64,000 nucleotides of DNA from Ascidia mentula (taxonomy: Eukaryota; Chordata; Ascidiacea; Phlebobranchia; Ascidiidae): the NCBI GenBank assembly GCA_947561715.1, contig OX387205.1, positions 14,699,001 to 14,763,000 on the forward strand, given 5' to 3'. The notes below the pieces were generated by a model. The model was not told where the DNA came from and did not search any database. It saw only the letters and a list, made by a program, of their open reading frames with translations. The stretch's first letter is position 1; each line of letters starts with the position of its first letter. The position numbers were made by a program, and so were the translations under genes. This document shows positions 12,048 to 23,623 of this stretch, in pieces.

Positions 12048-13857
12048 CTAAACACAAAACATAACAGATAAAAGTTATAATTCACAAACAAATTTATAAT
12101 ATAGTACATCAAGATATTCTGTCTGTTGTCTACTTTGACGCGCAGGGGACATGAATGAGTGACATTGAATTGCTCGTGTTTACGAGTCATATAAGGGACT
12201 TTATTGCTGCCATGTGAGGTCTCTATAGCGCTAATATCGTCACAGCGAAAAATTAATCAACACGATTATCATAACTTGTGAGTAACTATACTGTCCGTTA
12301 AGGTCGTGCATACCAATACAGATAGGTTCGACATGAGGCGTGTGTTCAAAAATCCCAATTAGTTAAACGAACAAGCTTTTGTACTGAGCAGAGTTGGCAA
12401 AGTTTGACGGTCAGTGTGGGCTAAAAAGGATTTGCAAATGTGAAATGTAACTTGCGCCTTGGCCGTATGCACAAATCTCCCACATTGCATTGTATAGACA
12501 CGCAGTTTTTAGAGAGTGATGAATGCCTTCTGCGGTCTGTAAAATAAGTCGCTTTTTAATTTTACCAGTGCATTTGGAACTTCGTAGGTTAATCACTGCG
12601 AATTATTTTTTCACCTACGGCTCCCAAGCCTGGCTTCAGTGCTCAGTAATCAAGTTTGTAACGTCTGATCACTTGCGAAAAATGTGGCGTGTTAATTGCC
12701 TTGCGACTAGCAATTATATGCTCTTCGAGTCTTTGCTCGGTGAATAAAAAAGGATTCAGTTTGTGTCGAGGGGACACGGTCGCGAGATGTCGCGCTTGCC
12801 CAAATGCTTTTGCATTATAACACCAATTTCGCGTCATTTTGTGCATTTCTCCTGCTATTTTCCTTCAGCAAGTTCAAAAATTACATAAACATTAACGTTT
12901 TGGAAACACGTAGCCATGTCGAATCTAGAATAACTGTTATACAATTTCCTTCAACGATTCTGGCAGTTACTTACAAGGGACACAAGGTAAAGTCAGGCGG
13001 TTCGTTGCAAATCGATATATCGTTACAGCTACCTCACATGAAGGAAATGTTTGTGTTTACAGACGTAAACGGTGGTGATTTAGATTTGCATTAAGCTCAT
13101 GTCAATTAATAAATGGGCCGAAAAATCATACATGAAAGCTGTTAATTAGTAATCTCTTGCTTCGAATAGCCATAACAACCCCTAAGCTAGTACGAGGGTT
13201 TCTCCTAATGAGGGACAAAATAAAATGAGTAAAAAATGCATGCAGGCTGGGCGACCTCGTTTGCGCAATGTAAGAAATAACGTGTCAGGCCCCTTAGCTG
13301 ACGTCATGCCTCCGTGAGGACTTTCTAAGCAGACAATGTTATGACCATTTTTCCACAATCAACCCTAAGTTGCCAGCAGTGACGTATGTTAAAGAAAATA
13401 ATCTAACGTTTCGGACATGATTTAATTAAATCTAAAAAACACTTCCCAAAGTGTATTCGCGTGTGACGTAAACTTATTGAGATGCAAGCGTTATTACAAC
13501 ATCATAATATCAACGAAAATGAGATTGACATAACCACTACGGTCAGGCTTATGCTTATAACTATAAAAACGGTTTGACATTTGACAAAACATACTTAACA
13601 GCAGTTTGGCATTTTCTTACACAATCAGGCGCATAAAATCAAGAGAAAAACAAACGTCATACCTCATTATTGTTCGAAATGTTTGTTTCGATCTTTGTCC
13701 TTGATGGAGAACATCGAGAAATGTCTGAAAAACTTGTTTGACATGGTTAAAAATCAGAAGGTTTAAATGCCCGTTCAAATATCACGTCGTTGGGTGGCAC
13801 CAAATTTATGTAGGGCGTTCTTTAAAACGTCTACACAAAATATTAACACTGCCGTAT
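12048..13857. other. Intergenic spacer between duplication copies
   Basis: Low-complexity AT-rich spacer. A plus-strand frame at 12804-13094 is open, but I see no family features or splice partners. I see no RNA gene or recognisable element here. Confidence 0.5.
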
Positions 13858-14370
13858 ATCTGACTCCTGATAAAAAGGCTACTATCTAAACCAAAGTTAA
13901 TCTGTCGGTTTAATGCATAAATAACAGTCGCACGAATATTACAATAAAACGTTACAAACCACGCGTACTAAAATGTATGTCTGTTGTCTTGAAAATTATC
14001 GACTTAATGTCTTGACTTAAAATGACTCTATGCGACTCTCCGTGACTCTATATTTCTCTCTGTGACTCTATATTTCTCTATGTGACTCTATATGACTCCC
14101 CCTGTTTTGCCCAAAGATGTGTGGCTTATATAGAAAACGCATACAGGGTCGTTTGGGTTCGGACTGATACGTGACTCATTTAAAAAGACAGCTGTGTTGA
14201 TGGAAGGGTCACGTAATTTGAATAGCCGGATAATTAGCTGTCTTCCGTGCATACAATAAACAGCGCGTTATCCGCCGTATGTTGAAATGGGTTCGTGGCG
14301 TATTACTCGACGTTAATAAAAATACAGATGCCACGTAAACACAACATAACATACGAGAAATGTGACGTCA
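13858..14370 (+). repeat. Junction repeat, copy 2
   Basis: Near-identical to 11155-11644. It ends in GTGACGTCA at 14370, six bases before the second copy of the segmental duplication begins. It therefore marks one breakpoint of the duplication or of a later rearrangement. Confidence 0.9.
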
Positions 14371-14521
14371 GATACAGTGGTGTCAAAAGGCGCTGTGTGC
14401 TAATGTTACTGCGAGCGCTAACGGAATTTGCTGAACAAGACCTGCTGGTAATGCAATCGAAACGTATTTATTGAGCAAGTGTTTTGCGAACAGGATAGAG
14501 TTTAAAGGTTCCAATTAAAAG

Positions 14522-17500
14522 ATGATTGTGATTCGGCGAAAATCAAAAGCGTTTATTCTTGTTGTTCTATTTATTATGACGAGTTGTTACGTCGCATTGA
14601 GGCTACAATTTGAATCTTTGCGACTTCGTGTTAAACGAGACGAGAGGTTGGATCAAAGGGTAAGTTTAAACGTATAATATTGCTTAGTTCATTAGCAGGC
14701 AAATTACCATCAATTAAATTCACAAAAACGGCCCATATTTTGCCAAGCGCCTGGTAAAGGTTTCTCAAACCATTTTGTTACAATTTTCAAGTGGCTCTTG
14801 TCAACAAGTTTGGAGAGATGCCAATACGAAATCCAAATAGTATTGGGTTCACTACCCATGGTTTGAGAAGCCCCAACCTAAACTTTACCTTGATCTATTT
14901 AATTTACTGTGCATTAATTGTGGCTAATTTTGATTTTAAATGTTGTATAATATACTTCTTTTGGAAATAGCAATGTCGAAACTGGCAAAACTGCCCATGC
15001 AACAAATTAAATTTAATGTATTGAAAAATGTAATAGCTGAAATCACAGTTGTTGGCATATAGTGCAACACATGTATCTTGGCTATAGCATTTCCTGCATT
15101 TGAAGTCACAGTTGAAGGCATATAAGGGATATGTCTTGGCTATTGGTTGTAAGCTAAGTTGTCACTTTCCGCCTATTGGAAAGTCTTGGCGCCAACAAAG
15201 AGACTGTAAAAAAGTTTAATAAGTAATATTTGTGTGGTGTGGATAATAATCCTAATGGGGCCTTTTGCAAACAACGGCTATGACGAGTTATTTATTGACT
15301 TCCTCGGTTCCCCGAGAACCTGATGTTGGTAAAATTGGAAATAACTGGACATGCAAAGAATGAAACAGAACAATGGCCACTACAACTCGTTACACCAGTA
15401 GTTCTCAATCCTTTACACTTGGTACGGACTTGGAAAGATTTACGGCAAACTTGACTTGTTAAAAACAGTTTTCTCCATTTATATTGTATCGCGACACTCT
15501 TGGAAAACCAAAACGACGAACCAACTACGTCGTGACTCTTTAGGAATTTCTGCGTTACATCCAGAGCAGCCTTTTCCTCGTCTCAGAGCAGTTGATTGCT
15601 CTTGGTATTATTATTTTTTTTCGACATTTTTCACCGAACGGCCGATATTCAATTGTTTTAACTAACATTAAGAACTTGTTTCGTTTACAGGAACTTATTA
15701 CGGTCGATTCAACAAGCAAACTTGCAAAAACCTTGATTTCCACAAACACCGTCAACTCCACACTAGTTTCAATCAAGCACGGTGATATTCCAAAAGTGTT
15801 GGTTTCAACTTTAAACGACCCGTACTGGGAAGTAAAGGCCAGATTCGCTCGAAGGAGAGCAAAGGTTGACGATGTGTGTGCGCGTTACAACCCGGGTTTC
15901 AAGCAAGTTCAGTTCAACAACACCCGTATCGGTGAGTGACGTCATCCTTTCACACATCAAAACTTGGTTAGTTGCAAACGACACGTGACATTGGTTTGTA
16001 ATGGCGTCTGCATGGACGGCTGGGTGGCCAGCGATGCGGAAAGGAAAATATGGACATAATGCGAATTAACCTGGGATTTTAGCTTTAATTTTGATAACAT
16101 TATGGTAGCTACCTGTGCTACTTCTGAACATGATCTTTTGTTTGAGAATGGCAAACTAAGTAGATTGGCAAACAGACGGATCTAATTTGCACTAAACATT
16201 GTTGGAACTAAAACACAGTACAAATAAGAACGTCTGTGGACAACACAGGTTACAAGTGCCTAAACTTAACGACGCCCACAATGTAAATGGCATTCCTGTA
16301 TAACCTACTGCCAACCGATTGCGGCTTTTGTATTGAGTTAATACTCAGGGCTGCACCCACAGCATGCTGGAAACACAGCAAGTTGTGGATGATCAACGCT
16401 TACAAGATACGACTTTGTGTAATGTTGCTTCCTATTATTTCAGTAATTATGGCTGCTTTATCACTCTAAATGTGTGTGGATTATTGCCCACAGTTTAGTA
16501 TACGTGTGGGCATTGCTGTAATATTGCATAATTATTCCCAAAGATAAAGAGAACAGTATATTAACACTAAATACACAGTTTCGTTTTAACGAGCATTCAC
16601 CAAGCCATTTTGACATGCATGTGCATTCCCCACCAAAACTGTGGCGACGAATCCAGATATTTGTCATCAGAGCCACATAGTGTATGCAGTGAATACTAAG
16701 AAAACCGTTACTGTATCTTTGAAAGAGTGTGATTACTCTGCATTCAGTCAAGCACATTAAACCGCTTGGTGGTTTAAAGGCACTTTCTTCCAAGGACAAT
16801 TACGCCATTGTTATAGATAGGGGAGACAGTATTAATGTAAGAATGTTGATACACAGCGGCGACAAAATGTTATGAATTATTCATGTATTCGCCGAAATGT
16901 GAGCAACACTTAATTTTGCGTGGCAGTGTATACCTTCCACCCCTAATATACAAGAACATAAGGTTTTTATTATATTGTGATGCGTCACGTTTTGTCCGCA
17001 TGCATTATTGGGTTTGATGGAAGGTTTGAATTTGACCGCCAACTTTTGTTGAACAATGCGGAAAAATTTTGGATCGTTTTGCACAAAATGTTGTGGAGAT
17101 TTTGTATATTCTAGTCAAGTGAATCAAACAAAACACAAATAACCCCAACATTCTTTAAATAAGGCCAGTATTCAGCAATGAAAATATATATTTCGGCCTT
17201 AGGACATTATCAGTATTCTCATGCAAATAAAATAAAAAATAAATATATTTAAACCTTCGTAACTTTGGTGGTATTCTTGCTGCCAGGTCAATGTGAATTT
17301 AAAAGAACTGCAAAAATTAAAAGTACTGTGGCGTGCTTGCTCTTTATTCGTAGTCAATAGAATGATGCGTACATGGCGTGACACATGGCACGTGAGAGAA
17401 TCGCACGAAAAAGGCAAACACGCACCGAAACCAACGCAACCCGCGACGGCACATCCTTACAACATATTATGTCGCTACATTACTCCCCCCCAGAAGCGGG

Positions 17501-20500
17501 TTTTGCACTTTTTGGAGGTCGGCCTCGTTTTTTAGGCTTTGGTGTAAGAACTGGCTGTGTTGCATCAATAAAGGCCGGCTTAAGGCGATCAATGGAGACT
17601 GTTTGCCGAGTTCCAGAAATATCTAACACAAAATATTTGTCGTTGCGCGTTACAACATGAAAAGGTCCCTGATATGGTGAATTTAAAGGAGGACGGTATC
17701 CATCTTTACGAACAAACACATACTCGCAAGTAAAAAGCAAATCAGGAACAAAAGTACGATAAGTTCGATGGCGGGACATTGGTACAGGTAGAACACGGGA
17801 AACGGTTTTAAGAAATTGCGAGAGTTCAACGGCAGTGGTGGTGTGCGGAATGCAATCACCCAGTACAGCGATCGGTTCGCCATATACCAGCTCAGCGCTG
17901 GAGGATTGAAGATCATCTTTCGGCATGGCCCTGATTCCCAGCAACACCCATGGCATCTCATCTATCCAATTTGAAGAGTTGAGTCTGGCCATTAAGGAAC
18001 TTTTTAAGTGTCGGTGAAAACGTTCCACAAGACCATTTGCCTGAGGGCGGAAAGCTGTTGTGCAGTTGCGCTTTATACCAATAACGTTGGTAACAGTCGC
18101 CCACAGATGCGATGTAAATTGCGAACCTCTATCGGAGGTAACTTGAGATGGAACGCCAAATCGGGCTATCCAATGGTGGATAAGAGCACGTGCGCAAGTT
18201 TCTGTGGTAGCATCGGGCATAGGTATAGCCTCAGGCCACCTAGTAAACCGATCAACGATTGTGAATAAGTATTTGTTACCTTGGCATTGTGGAAGAGGCC
18301 CCACAATGTCAACGTTGATGTGTTGAAAACGGCTTGCAGCTGTAGGATAATGCTTCAATGGTGCACGCGTGTGTCTGCCAACTTTTGCCTTCTGGCAAGC
18401 ATTGCACTGTTGAGCCCATGTGCGAACTTGCTTATTCATGCCATGCCAGACAAATTTACTTGATACCAGCTTCTGTGTGGTTCGAACAGAAGGATGCGCC
18501 AACCCGTGAATCACGTCAAATACACGACGTTTCCATGGTTGTGGAATGATTGGTCGAGGGGAACCGGTTGACATGTCACATAAGAGCGTTAAACCGGGTT
18601 CAAACTTTATGTCTTGAAGCTTTAACTTGGTAAACGCTGTGCGGTATGCTTGTACTTCGTGGCTTTGCTGAGCAGCAGCGAGGGCGTTGTAATCAAGGTC
18701 AAGATGTGCTTGGTCTGCAGAGGCAATGTACGACCGGGACAATGCATCTGCAACAACATTTTGTTTCCCCTCGATGTGTCTAACATCCGTTGTAAATTCG
18801 GATATAGCAGTTAAATGGCGTTGCTGTCGAGCAGAAAGAGGTTCTGACCGCTTCTTCAGAGCGAATGTTAAAGGCTTGTGATCAGTGTACGCGGTGAACG
18901 TGCGACCTTCAAGAAAATAGCGAAAGTGGCGAACAGAAAGGTGCAACGTCAAGAGTTCACGATCAAAAGTGCTGTACTTTGTTTCTGCGGGTCGCAGATG
19001 CTTGCTAAAGAAAGCCAACGGCTTCCAAATTCCATTGATTTGCTGCTCCAATACCGCGCCAATAGCTTTATCCGACGCATCGATGGTTAATGCCGTTGGA
19101 GCCCGTGGTTGCGGATGGCACAAAATGGTTGCACGTTGCAGAGCCATTTTTGCGTTTGCAAAGGAGGCATTTAATTCAGGTGTCCACTGCAGCTGTAAAT
19201 TTTTACCAGAAAATTGTTTATAGATTGGGGACATGATTTTAGCAGCTGCAGGAATGAAGCGATGATAAAAATTAATCATACCAGCAAACTCTTGTAGGCC
19301 CTTAATCGTAGTTGGGGGCGGAAAACGTTGAATGGCTAAAACTTTGTCAGGAAGTGGCTGTGCACCGTTGCAATCAATTCGATGTCCCAGAAAATCAATT
19401 TGCGTTTTTCCGAAAACGCATTTATTCACGTTAAGGACAAGGCCATTGTCTGCAAGTCGTTGAAATAGTTGTTTGAGATGTGTGCGGTGAACCTTTAACG
19501 AGGAACTCGCAACCAGTATATCATCTAGGTAAACAAAGGTAAAATCCAATGATTGACAAACAGAATCCATAAGTCTTTGAAAAGCTTGAGCAGCGTTCTT
19601 TAATCCAAAAGGCATGCGAAGGAACTCAAATAAACCAAAGGGGGTGATGACGGCTGTCTTTGGAATGTCGGTTTTAGCAACTGGCACCTGGTGGTATCCG
19701 CGCACTAAATCAATTTTTGAAAACACTTTTGCTCCATCAAGCCGAGAACTAAAGTCCTGAATGTGCGGTATATTGTAACGGTCTGGTATTGTGGCAGCAT
19801 TCAGACGGCGATAATCACCACACGGTCGCCAATCACCGGAGGATTTCGGCACCATATGTAATGGTGATGCCCATGGACTGGAAGATCTGCGAATAATACC
19901 CAGTTGCAACATTTTAGAAAACTCGCGTTTTGCTATTTGCAATTTTTCTGGCGACAAGCGTCGTGCTTTTGCGTGAACTGGTGGACCGTCAGTTGGAATA
20001 TAGTGTTCTACCTGATGTTTTGGCGTTGCTGCGGAGAACTTGGGAGTAGTTATGGAAGGAAACTGCGTTAGCAATCGTGCGTAAATGTTGTTACTTGTCG
20101 AAAGTGCGTTGAGTTGCATTGGTGAGTGATTGGTGCAATGAAGTGGTGCACTCGCAAAGGAACGAGCGTTTAACAAGCATTTGTGCCTTAGGTCGACAAG
20201 CAAGGAATTTGCGCGCAGGAAATCTGCTCCGAGAAGCGGCCTGGGCACGTGGGCTAAAACAAACTTCCAAGAAAACTTGCCGGCAACTAAATCGAGCGAA
20301 ATTGTTTTTGTGCCAAATGTTTTAATGGCGCTCCCATTAGCGGCTATAAGCTTGAAATCGTTGCATTGACGCAAGCGATCCCTACTGGAAGCCGGATAAA
20401 CGCTAACTTCTGCTCCAGTGTCGACCAAAAATTGTTGTTGTGAATTACTGTCCCATAGAAAAAACAAATTCTTGTGAACGCCGGCCGCTGCTGCAGTTAA

Positions 20501-23035
20501 CAACGGCCGGCCTTTAAGTTTTCCTGATAAGCACAAGGTTGCTGGCATTTAAGGGCACGGTCGCCAAAGCGTTGGTGATAAAAACAGAAACCGTTCTTAC
20601 GTGATTGCTGCGCAGGTCTTGCTGAAGGCATCTCACGCTTGCGGACTTTTGAAACAAAAAATTGCTCGCTGTTTCTTGCCTTCCAAAGTACGTCGGCACG
20701 TTGTGCTAATTGCCTTGGTTCGACCAACGTCTCTTTTGTCAACACGAGCCGAATTTCTTCTGGCAAGGTTCGAAGAAAAATGTAGTGAAACAAAAAACAT
20801 GGCTTATGACCGGCCATCAGGGACAACATTTCATCCATGAGCTGCGATGGTGATCGGTCTCCAAGCTCGGTAATGTTAAGCAATCGTGCAGCTCTTTCAT
20901 ACTCCGTAAGTCCAAATGTTCTAAGCAAGCGTTCCTTGATTGCTGCGTATTTGTTCTGCTCAGGCGGACTTTCAAGTAGATCCAAAAGACGGCTTGCTGT
21001 TAGTTGGTCCAATGCTGACACCACATAATAATACTGCGTTCTATCGCAAGATATTTTGCGTAGCGTAAATTGTGCTTCGGTTTGTTGAAACCACACTCGG
21101 GGTTGTTCAGTCCAGAACGTGGGTAGTTTCAAAGAAACAGCAGTGTGTAGTACTTCTTCTTGATCCTGCATTGTCCAAAAAATATCGTTTCTTGACGCTC
21201 GGGGTCACCAAAATGTGGCGTGCTTGCTCTTTATTCGTAGTCAATAGAATGATGCGTACATGGCGTGACACATGACACGTGAGAGAATCGCACGAAAAAG
21301 GCAAACACGCACCGAAACCAACGCAACCCGCGACGGCACATCCTTACAACATATTATGTCGCTACAGTACGTAACTTTTGTGCCATCAGAAGAGAACAGT
21401 TCATTTAAAGTTAGTGACTCTTTGTATTGCGAACGATGGCCAAAAAACACCGCTTTTTTTATTCAAAAACACAAGATCGTTTACAGTTGCATGATTTTAA
21501 TACAGGGAAAGTTATGAAACGGACGATTGTGAGTTTAAACAAACACGCGGTGTTGTGCTACACCTTGAAGTCAGGAAGTTCGAGTTGGAATGATGTTTTC
21601 TGGCACTTGCGCGAACCCGAGGTAGCAGACAAAATCCCATTTTTCGAACGAGCCGTGTTCGGGAATCTGAGATATTATGAGAATTTGACGCAACAAGAAA
21701 GAATTGACCTGTACACGGTGAATTTATGAAGAATCTTGTTGTGTTAAAGTAATAAATTATGCTGTGATTTTTCCTTGAAAGCATTCGAGTCATATATTAC
21801 TACAAAAAAGGTCTACCGGCAATAATATTTATGAGTATAACGTTTCGGTTGCTTTGCAGTAGCCTTCATCAGGATGTAGTTTTCAAAATGAGCAAAACAG
21901 CCCAGTTTTTGCGCCACGAAATTTGATCGCGCTGTTTTGTACGTTTATACGATTCCAGTCATAATTTTAAAAAGCCACTTAAACATGGAAAATAAAGCTA
22001 AATAGATAAATCTCAAATGTAGTATATAAGCAAAATCTTCACTCATCACCTGTATCGTGCAACCAAGGTCACAAGGTCATGTCTGTTTTTCAGCATCCTG
22101 ATGCACTCCGGATGATGTCTGTGCGCCACCCATTCGCTCGTCTTATATCGGGTTGGGAGGACAAGTTTACCAAGTTGTATTATTATAACCGCTGGTTTGA
22201 CAAATTTCCACTCATGAAAAATTATCCCAACCTACAGGGAAGTTGGAACAGGTGAGAGTTTATTGAAATATTTTTTGTTGTTCCCGAACCCAACATATTT
22301 TAACTACCACGCATTCAACTTTTATTGTCAACCACTTTCAGCAAATCAAGATCGCCTTTAGTTACAGTGCGAAGCCAAAATCCTACCGCTCGCATTAAAA
22401 CATTTAATATACTTTTTGAAGAGCATACATGTTTTGATTGGCAGTTGTGTGAGTTTTTGCTGAAATAATGAACTTGTCACTTTTATCCAAATGTCAGAAA
22501 GTAGATACGTATCGTCATTTGCAACTTGTCGGGTAATTGTTATTCCCTTGTATAGCTACGTACATTGATTGAACGATCCTCTGCCTTGTCATGCAATGGC
22601 ATGCAACACTTCTACATTGGTAGTAGTTAATCGATTCAAACCAAACGTGTTATTTCCAGACGAGGGCCGTTCATGGAGTGGGAATCTTTCATGCAATACG
22701 TGGCCGACCACGGAATGAACTCAAGTAACCTCGACGACCACTTTAACCCGACCTCATGTGACCCCTGTTCGTTTTCCTTTGACGTCATCGTGAAGGCGGA
22801 GACATTTGAAAAAAGCGCTGACTGGATTCTCAAGGAGAAACTCAACTACGCCACTATGCGGAAGTTAAATAGAGCCGCGTCTCATTCGAAACCGGAAGAA
22901 AAAATTCGCATAATGTTCACGAAACTGGGGAGGGAAACAGTTGAAAAGTTAATGCGGATTTACGAGAAGGAAATGGAACTTTTCGGGTACACATTTGACG
23001 TGGTTACCATGACAGCAGGAGGATGGGAGGACTAA
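14522..23035 (+). CDS. Carbohydrate sulfotransferase, type II membrane protein (copy B)
   Basis: Exons 14522-14659, 15691-15931, 21506-21717, 22094-22251 and 22660-23035, again 374 residues with identical phases to copy A. The anchor, LKSGSSSW loop, RHPFARLIS motif and C-terminal CDPC block are all kept. Differences are mostly conservative, for example Gly to Trp and Gly to Arg in exon 2. Intron 2 is enlarged to about 5.6 kb by an antisense Ty3/gypsy element. The exon 3 donor is GTGAAT rather than GTGAGT. The reading frame is intact, so the gene is probably functional if the large intron is spliced. AATAAA at 23155. Confidence 0.92.
17323..17326. repeat. Target-site duplication GTAC, left
   Basis: GTAC here and at 21367-21370 bracket the LTR element. 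Copy A has a single GTAC at the same place (about 3042-3045, in AAAAGTACGTAAC), which confirms a 4-bp duplication. Confidence 0.95.
17327..17479 (-). repeat. 3' LTR of the gypsy element
   Basis: 153 bp, starts TGTGGCGTGC and ends GTCGCTACA as read on the plus strand. It differs from the other LTR by a single G/A. Confidence 0.95.
17480..20548 (-). CDS. pol: Pol polyprotein of the gypsy element
   Basis: One open frame of 1,022 codons. It carries an aspartic protease (DTGAEVS, residues 43-49), reverse transcriptase with YLDD (340-343), RNase H (TIDASD about 488-493; TDHKPL), an integrase HHCC zinc site (H681, H685, C715, C718) and the integrase acidic triad (D747, D806, E842). All key residues are present. 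It overlaps gag by 52 bp in the -1 frame, so expression needs a frameshift or re-initiation. Its stop codon lies 1 bp from the 3' LTR, and its C-terminal codons overlap the polypurine tract. Confidence 0.95.
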   Translation of the reverse strand: MPATLCLSGKLKGRPLLTAAAAGVHKNLFFLWDSNSQQQFLVDTGAEVSVYPASSRDRLRQCNDFKLIAANGSAIKTFGTKTISLDLVAGKFSWKFVLAHVPRPLLGADFLRANSLLVDLRHKCLLNARSFASAPLHCTNHSPMQLNALSTSNNIYARLLTQFPSITTPKFSAATPKHQVEHYIPTDGPPVHAKARRLSPEKLQIAKREFSKMLQLGIIRRSSSPWASPLHMVPKSSGDWRPCGDYRRLNAATIPDRYNIPHIQDFSSRLDGAKVFSKIDLVRGYHQVPVAKTDIPKTAVITPFGLFEFLRMPFGLKNAAQAFQRLMDSVCQSLDFTFVYLDDILVASSSLKVHRTHLKQLFQRLADNGLVLNVNKCVFGKTQIDFLGHRIDCNGAQPLPDKVLAIQRFPPPTTIKGLQEFAGMINFYHRFIPAAAKIMSPIYKQFSGKNLQLQWTPELNASFANAKMALQRATILCHPQPRAPTALTIDASDKAIGAVLEQQINGIWKPLAFFSKHLRPAETKYSTFDRELLTLHLSVRHFRYFLEGRTFTAYTDHKPLTFALKKRSEPLSARQQRHLTAISEFTTDVRHIEGKQNVVADALSRSYIASADQAHLDLDYNALAAAQQSHEVQAYRTAFTKLKLQDIKFEPGLTLLCDMSTGSPRPIIPQPWKRRVFDVIHGLAHPSVRTTQKLVSSKFVWHGMNKQVRTWAQQCNACQKAKVGRHTRAPLKHYPTAASRFQHINVDIVGPLPQCQGNKYLFTIVDRFTRWPEAIPMPDATTETCARALIHHWIARFGVPSQVTSDRGSQFTSHLWATVTNVIGIKRNCTTAFRPQANGLVERFHRHLKSSLMARLNSSNWIDEMPWVLLGIRAMPKDDLQSSSAELVYGEPIAVLGDCIPHTTTAVELSQFLKTVSRVLPVPMSRHRTYRTFVPDLLFTCEYVFVRKDGYRPPLNSPYQGPFHVVTRNDKYFVLDISGTRQTVSIDRLKPAFIDATQPVLTPKPKKRGRPPKSAKPASGGE
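17483..17493 (-). promoter_or_regulatory. Polypurine tract of the gypsy element
   Basis: On the minus strand a TGGGGGGGAG run sits directly before the 3' LTR, the usual site of plus-strand DNA priming. It is embedded in the last codons of pol. Confidence 0.7.
20497..21171 (-). CDS. gag: Gag of the gypsy element
   Basis: An open frame of 224 residues starting 43 bp inside the 5' LTR. The N-terminal two thirds are helical and match the general pattern of retrotransposon Gag capsid (WFQQTEAQF, then RLLRTFG). The C-terminus has one zinc knuckle C196-x2-H199-x9-C209-x3-C213, the CHCC variant. Gag packages element RNA into particles. Its end overlaps the start of pol in another frame. Confidence 0.9.
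   Translation of the reverse strand: MQDQEEVLHTAVSLKLPTFWTEQPRVWFQQTEAQFTLRKISCDRTQYYYVVSALDQLTASRLLDLLESPPEQNKYAAIKERLLRTFGLTEYERAARLLNITELGDRSPSQLMDEMLSLMAGHKPCFLFHYIFLRTLPEEIRLVLTKETLVEPRQLAQRADVLWKARNSEQFFVSKVRKREMPSARPAQQSRKNGFCFYHQRFGDRALKCQQPCAYQENLKAGRC
21199..21210 (-). promoter_or_regulatory. Primer-binding site of the gypsy element
   Basis: TGGTGACCCCGA on the minus strand lies 3 bp inside the 5' LTR. It begins with TGG, complementary to the CCA end of a tRNA; the match to tRNA-Trp is recalled from the CsRn1 clade and was not tested. Confidence 0.7.
21214..21366 (-). repeat. 5' LTR of the gypsy element
   Basis: 153 bp, same ends as the LTR at 17327. It is followed at 21367-21370 by the second GTAC target copy. 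Confidence 0.95.
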
Positions 23036-23623
23036 TACCACGAGGAAACAATTCAAACGTATGGGAGTGTGGAGGCAAGATTGGATTGAATGAAAGGTGC
23101 AAAATGTCAAACATTTTACTGCATTTTTTATATATAGGAGAAATTAGTTTACGCAATAAAAATTTTACTGTGTCAGGGGTTGGGAAATATATTTTTTAAT
23201 ATGCCGTCATAGGGTTATTTACGTTTTCTTGGTTGTAAACTTTACCCTCAAAGAGTAACTTTTTTCGAAACGTTTGCGTATTTTTATACATAACTATAAC
23301 AAAATGAAATGTAGGTATGTTTAAAGGTCTTTTACTCGTATATTTAATTGCTGTACGTTGGACTTCGTGCAAAGATATTTTCTATCCTGCCTTAGACCGA
23401 CCACACGCTGATGTTTGGGTTGTTATATGCACGTCAATGTGTGTTTAAATGTTTGTTGTCACCTATTGCCTTCAAGTTGTGGCCGTTCGGTCCAAATGTA
23501 GATATTGCCCAGGAAGAACTGTGGGCTCCTTCGAATATAACTGATCTATCCGTTGTTTTTCAAATATATTTTTACTTGCGATAAAAGAATAACGAAGGAG
23601 AAAAAAAATCACAACACATGACG

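Larger units (their letters stand above)
17327..21366 (-). mobile_element. Ty3/gypsy LTR retrotransposon, CsRn1-like, near-intact
   Basis: A 4,040-bp element in reverse orientation inside intron 2 of the sulfotransferase copy B. It has two 153-bp LTRs (TG...CA ends) differing at one base, a 4-bp target duplication, a primer-binding site, gag, pol and a polypurine tract. Domain order protease, reverse transcriptase, RNase H, integrase places it in Ty3/gypsy. The CHCC zinc knuckle in Gag, the 4-bp duplication and a primer site that looks complementary to a tRNA-Trp end are features I associate with the CsRn1 lineage. There is no envelope gene. The near-identical LTRs and open frames show a young insertion. 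Confidence 0.95.

Noticed and set aside
12804..13094. 96-residue plus-strand frame as a gene
   Set aside because: Leu/Phe-rich start, no recognised motif and no partner exons.
17385..20369. Plus-strand open frames across the gypsy element
   Set aside because: They are antisense shadows of pol, whose domains are all on the minus strand.
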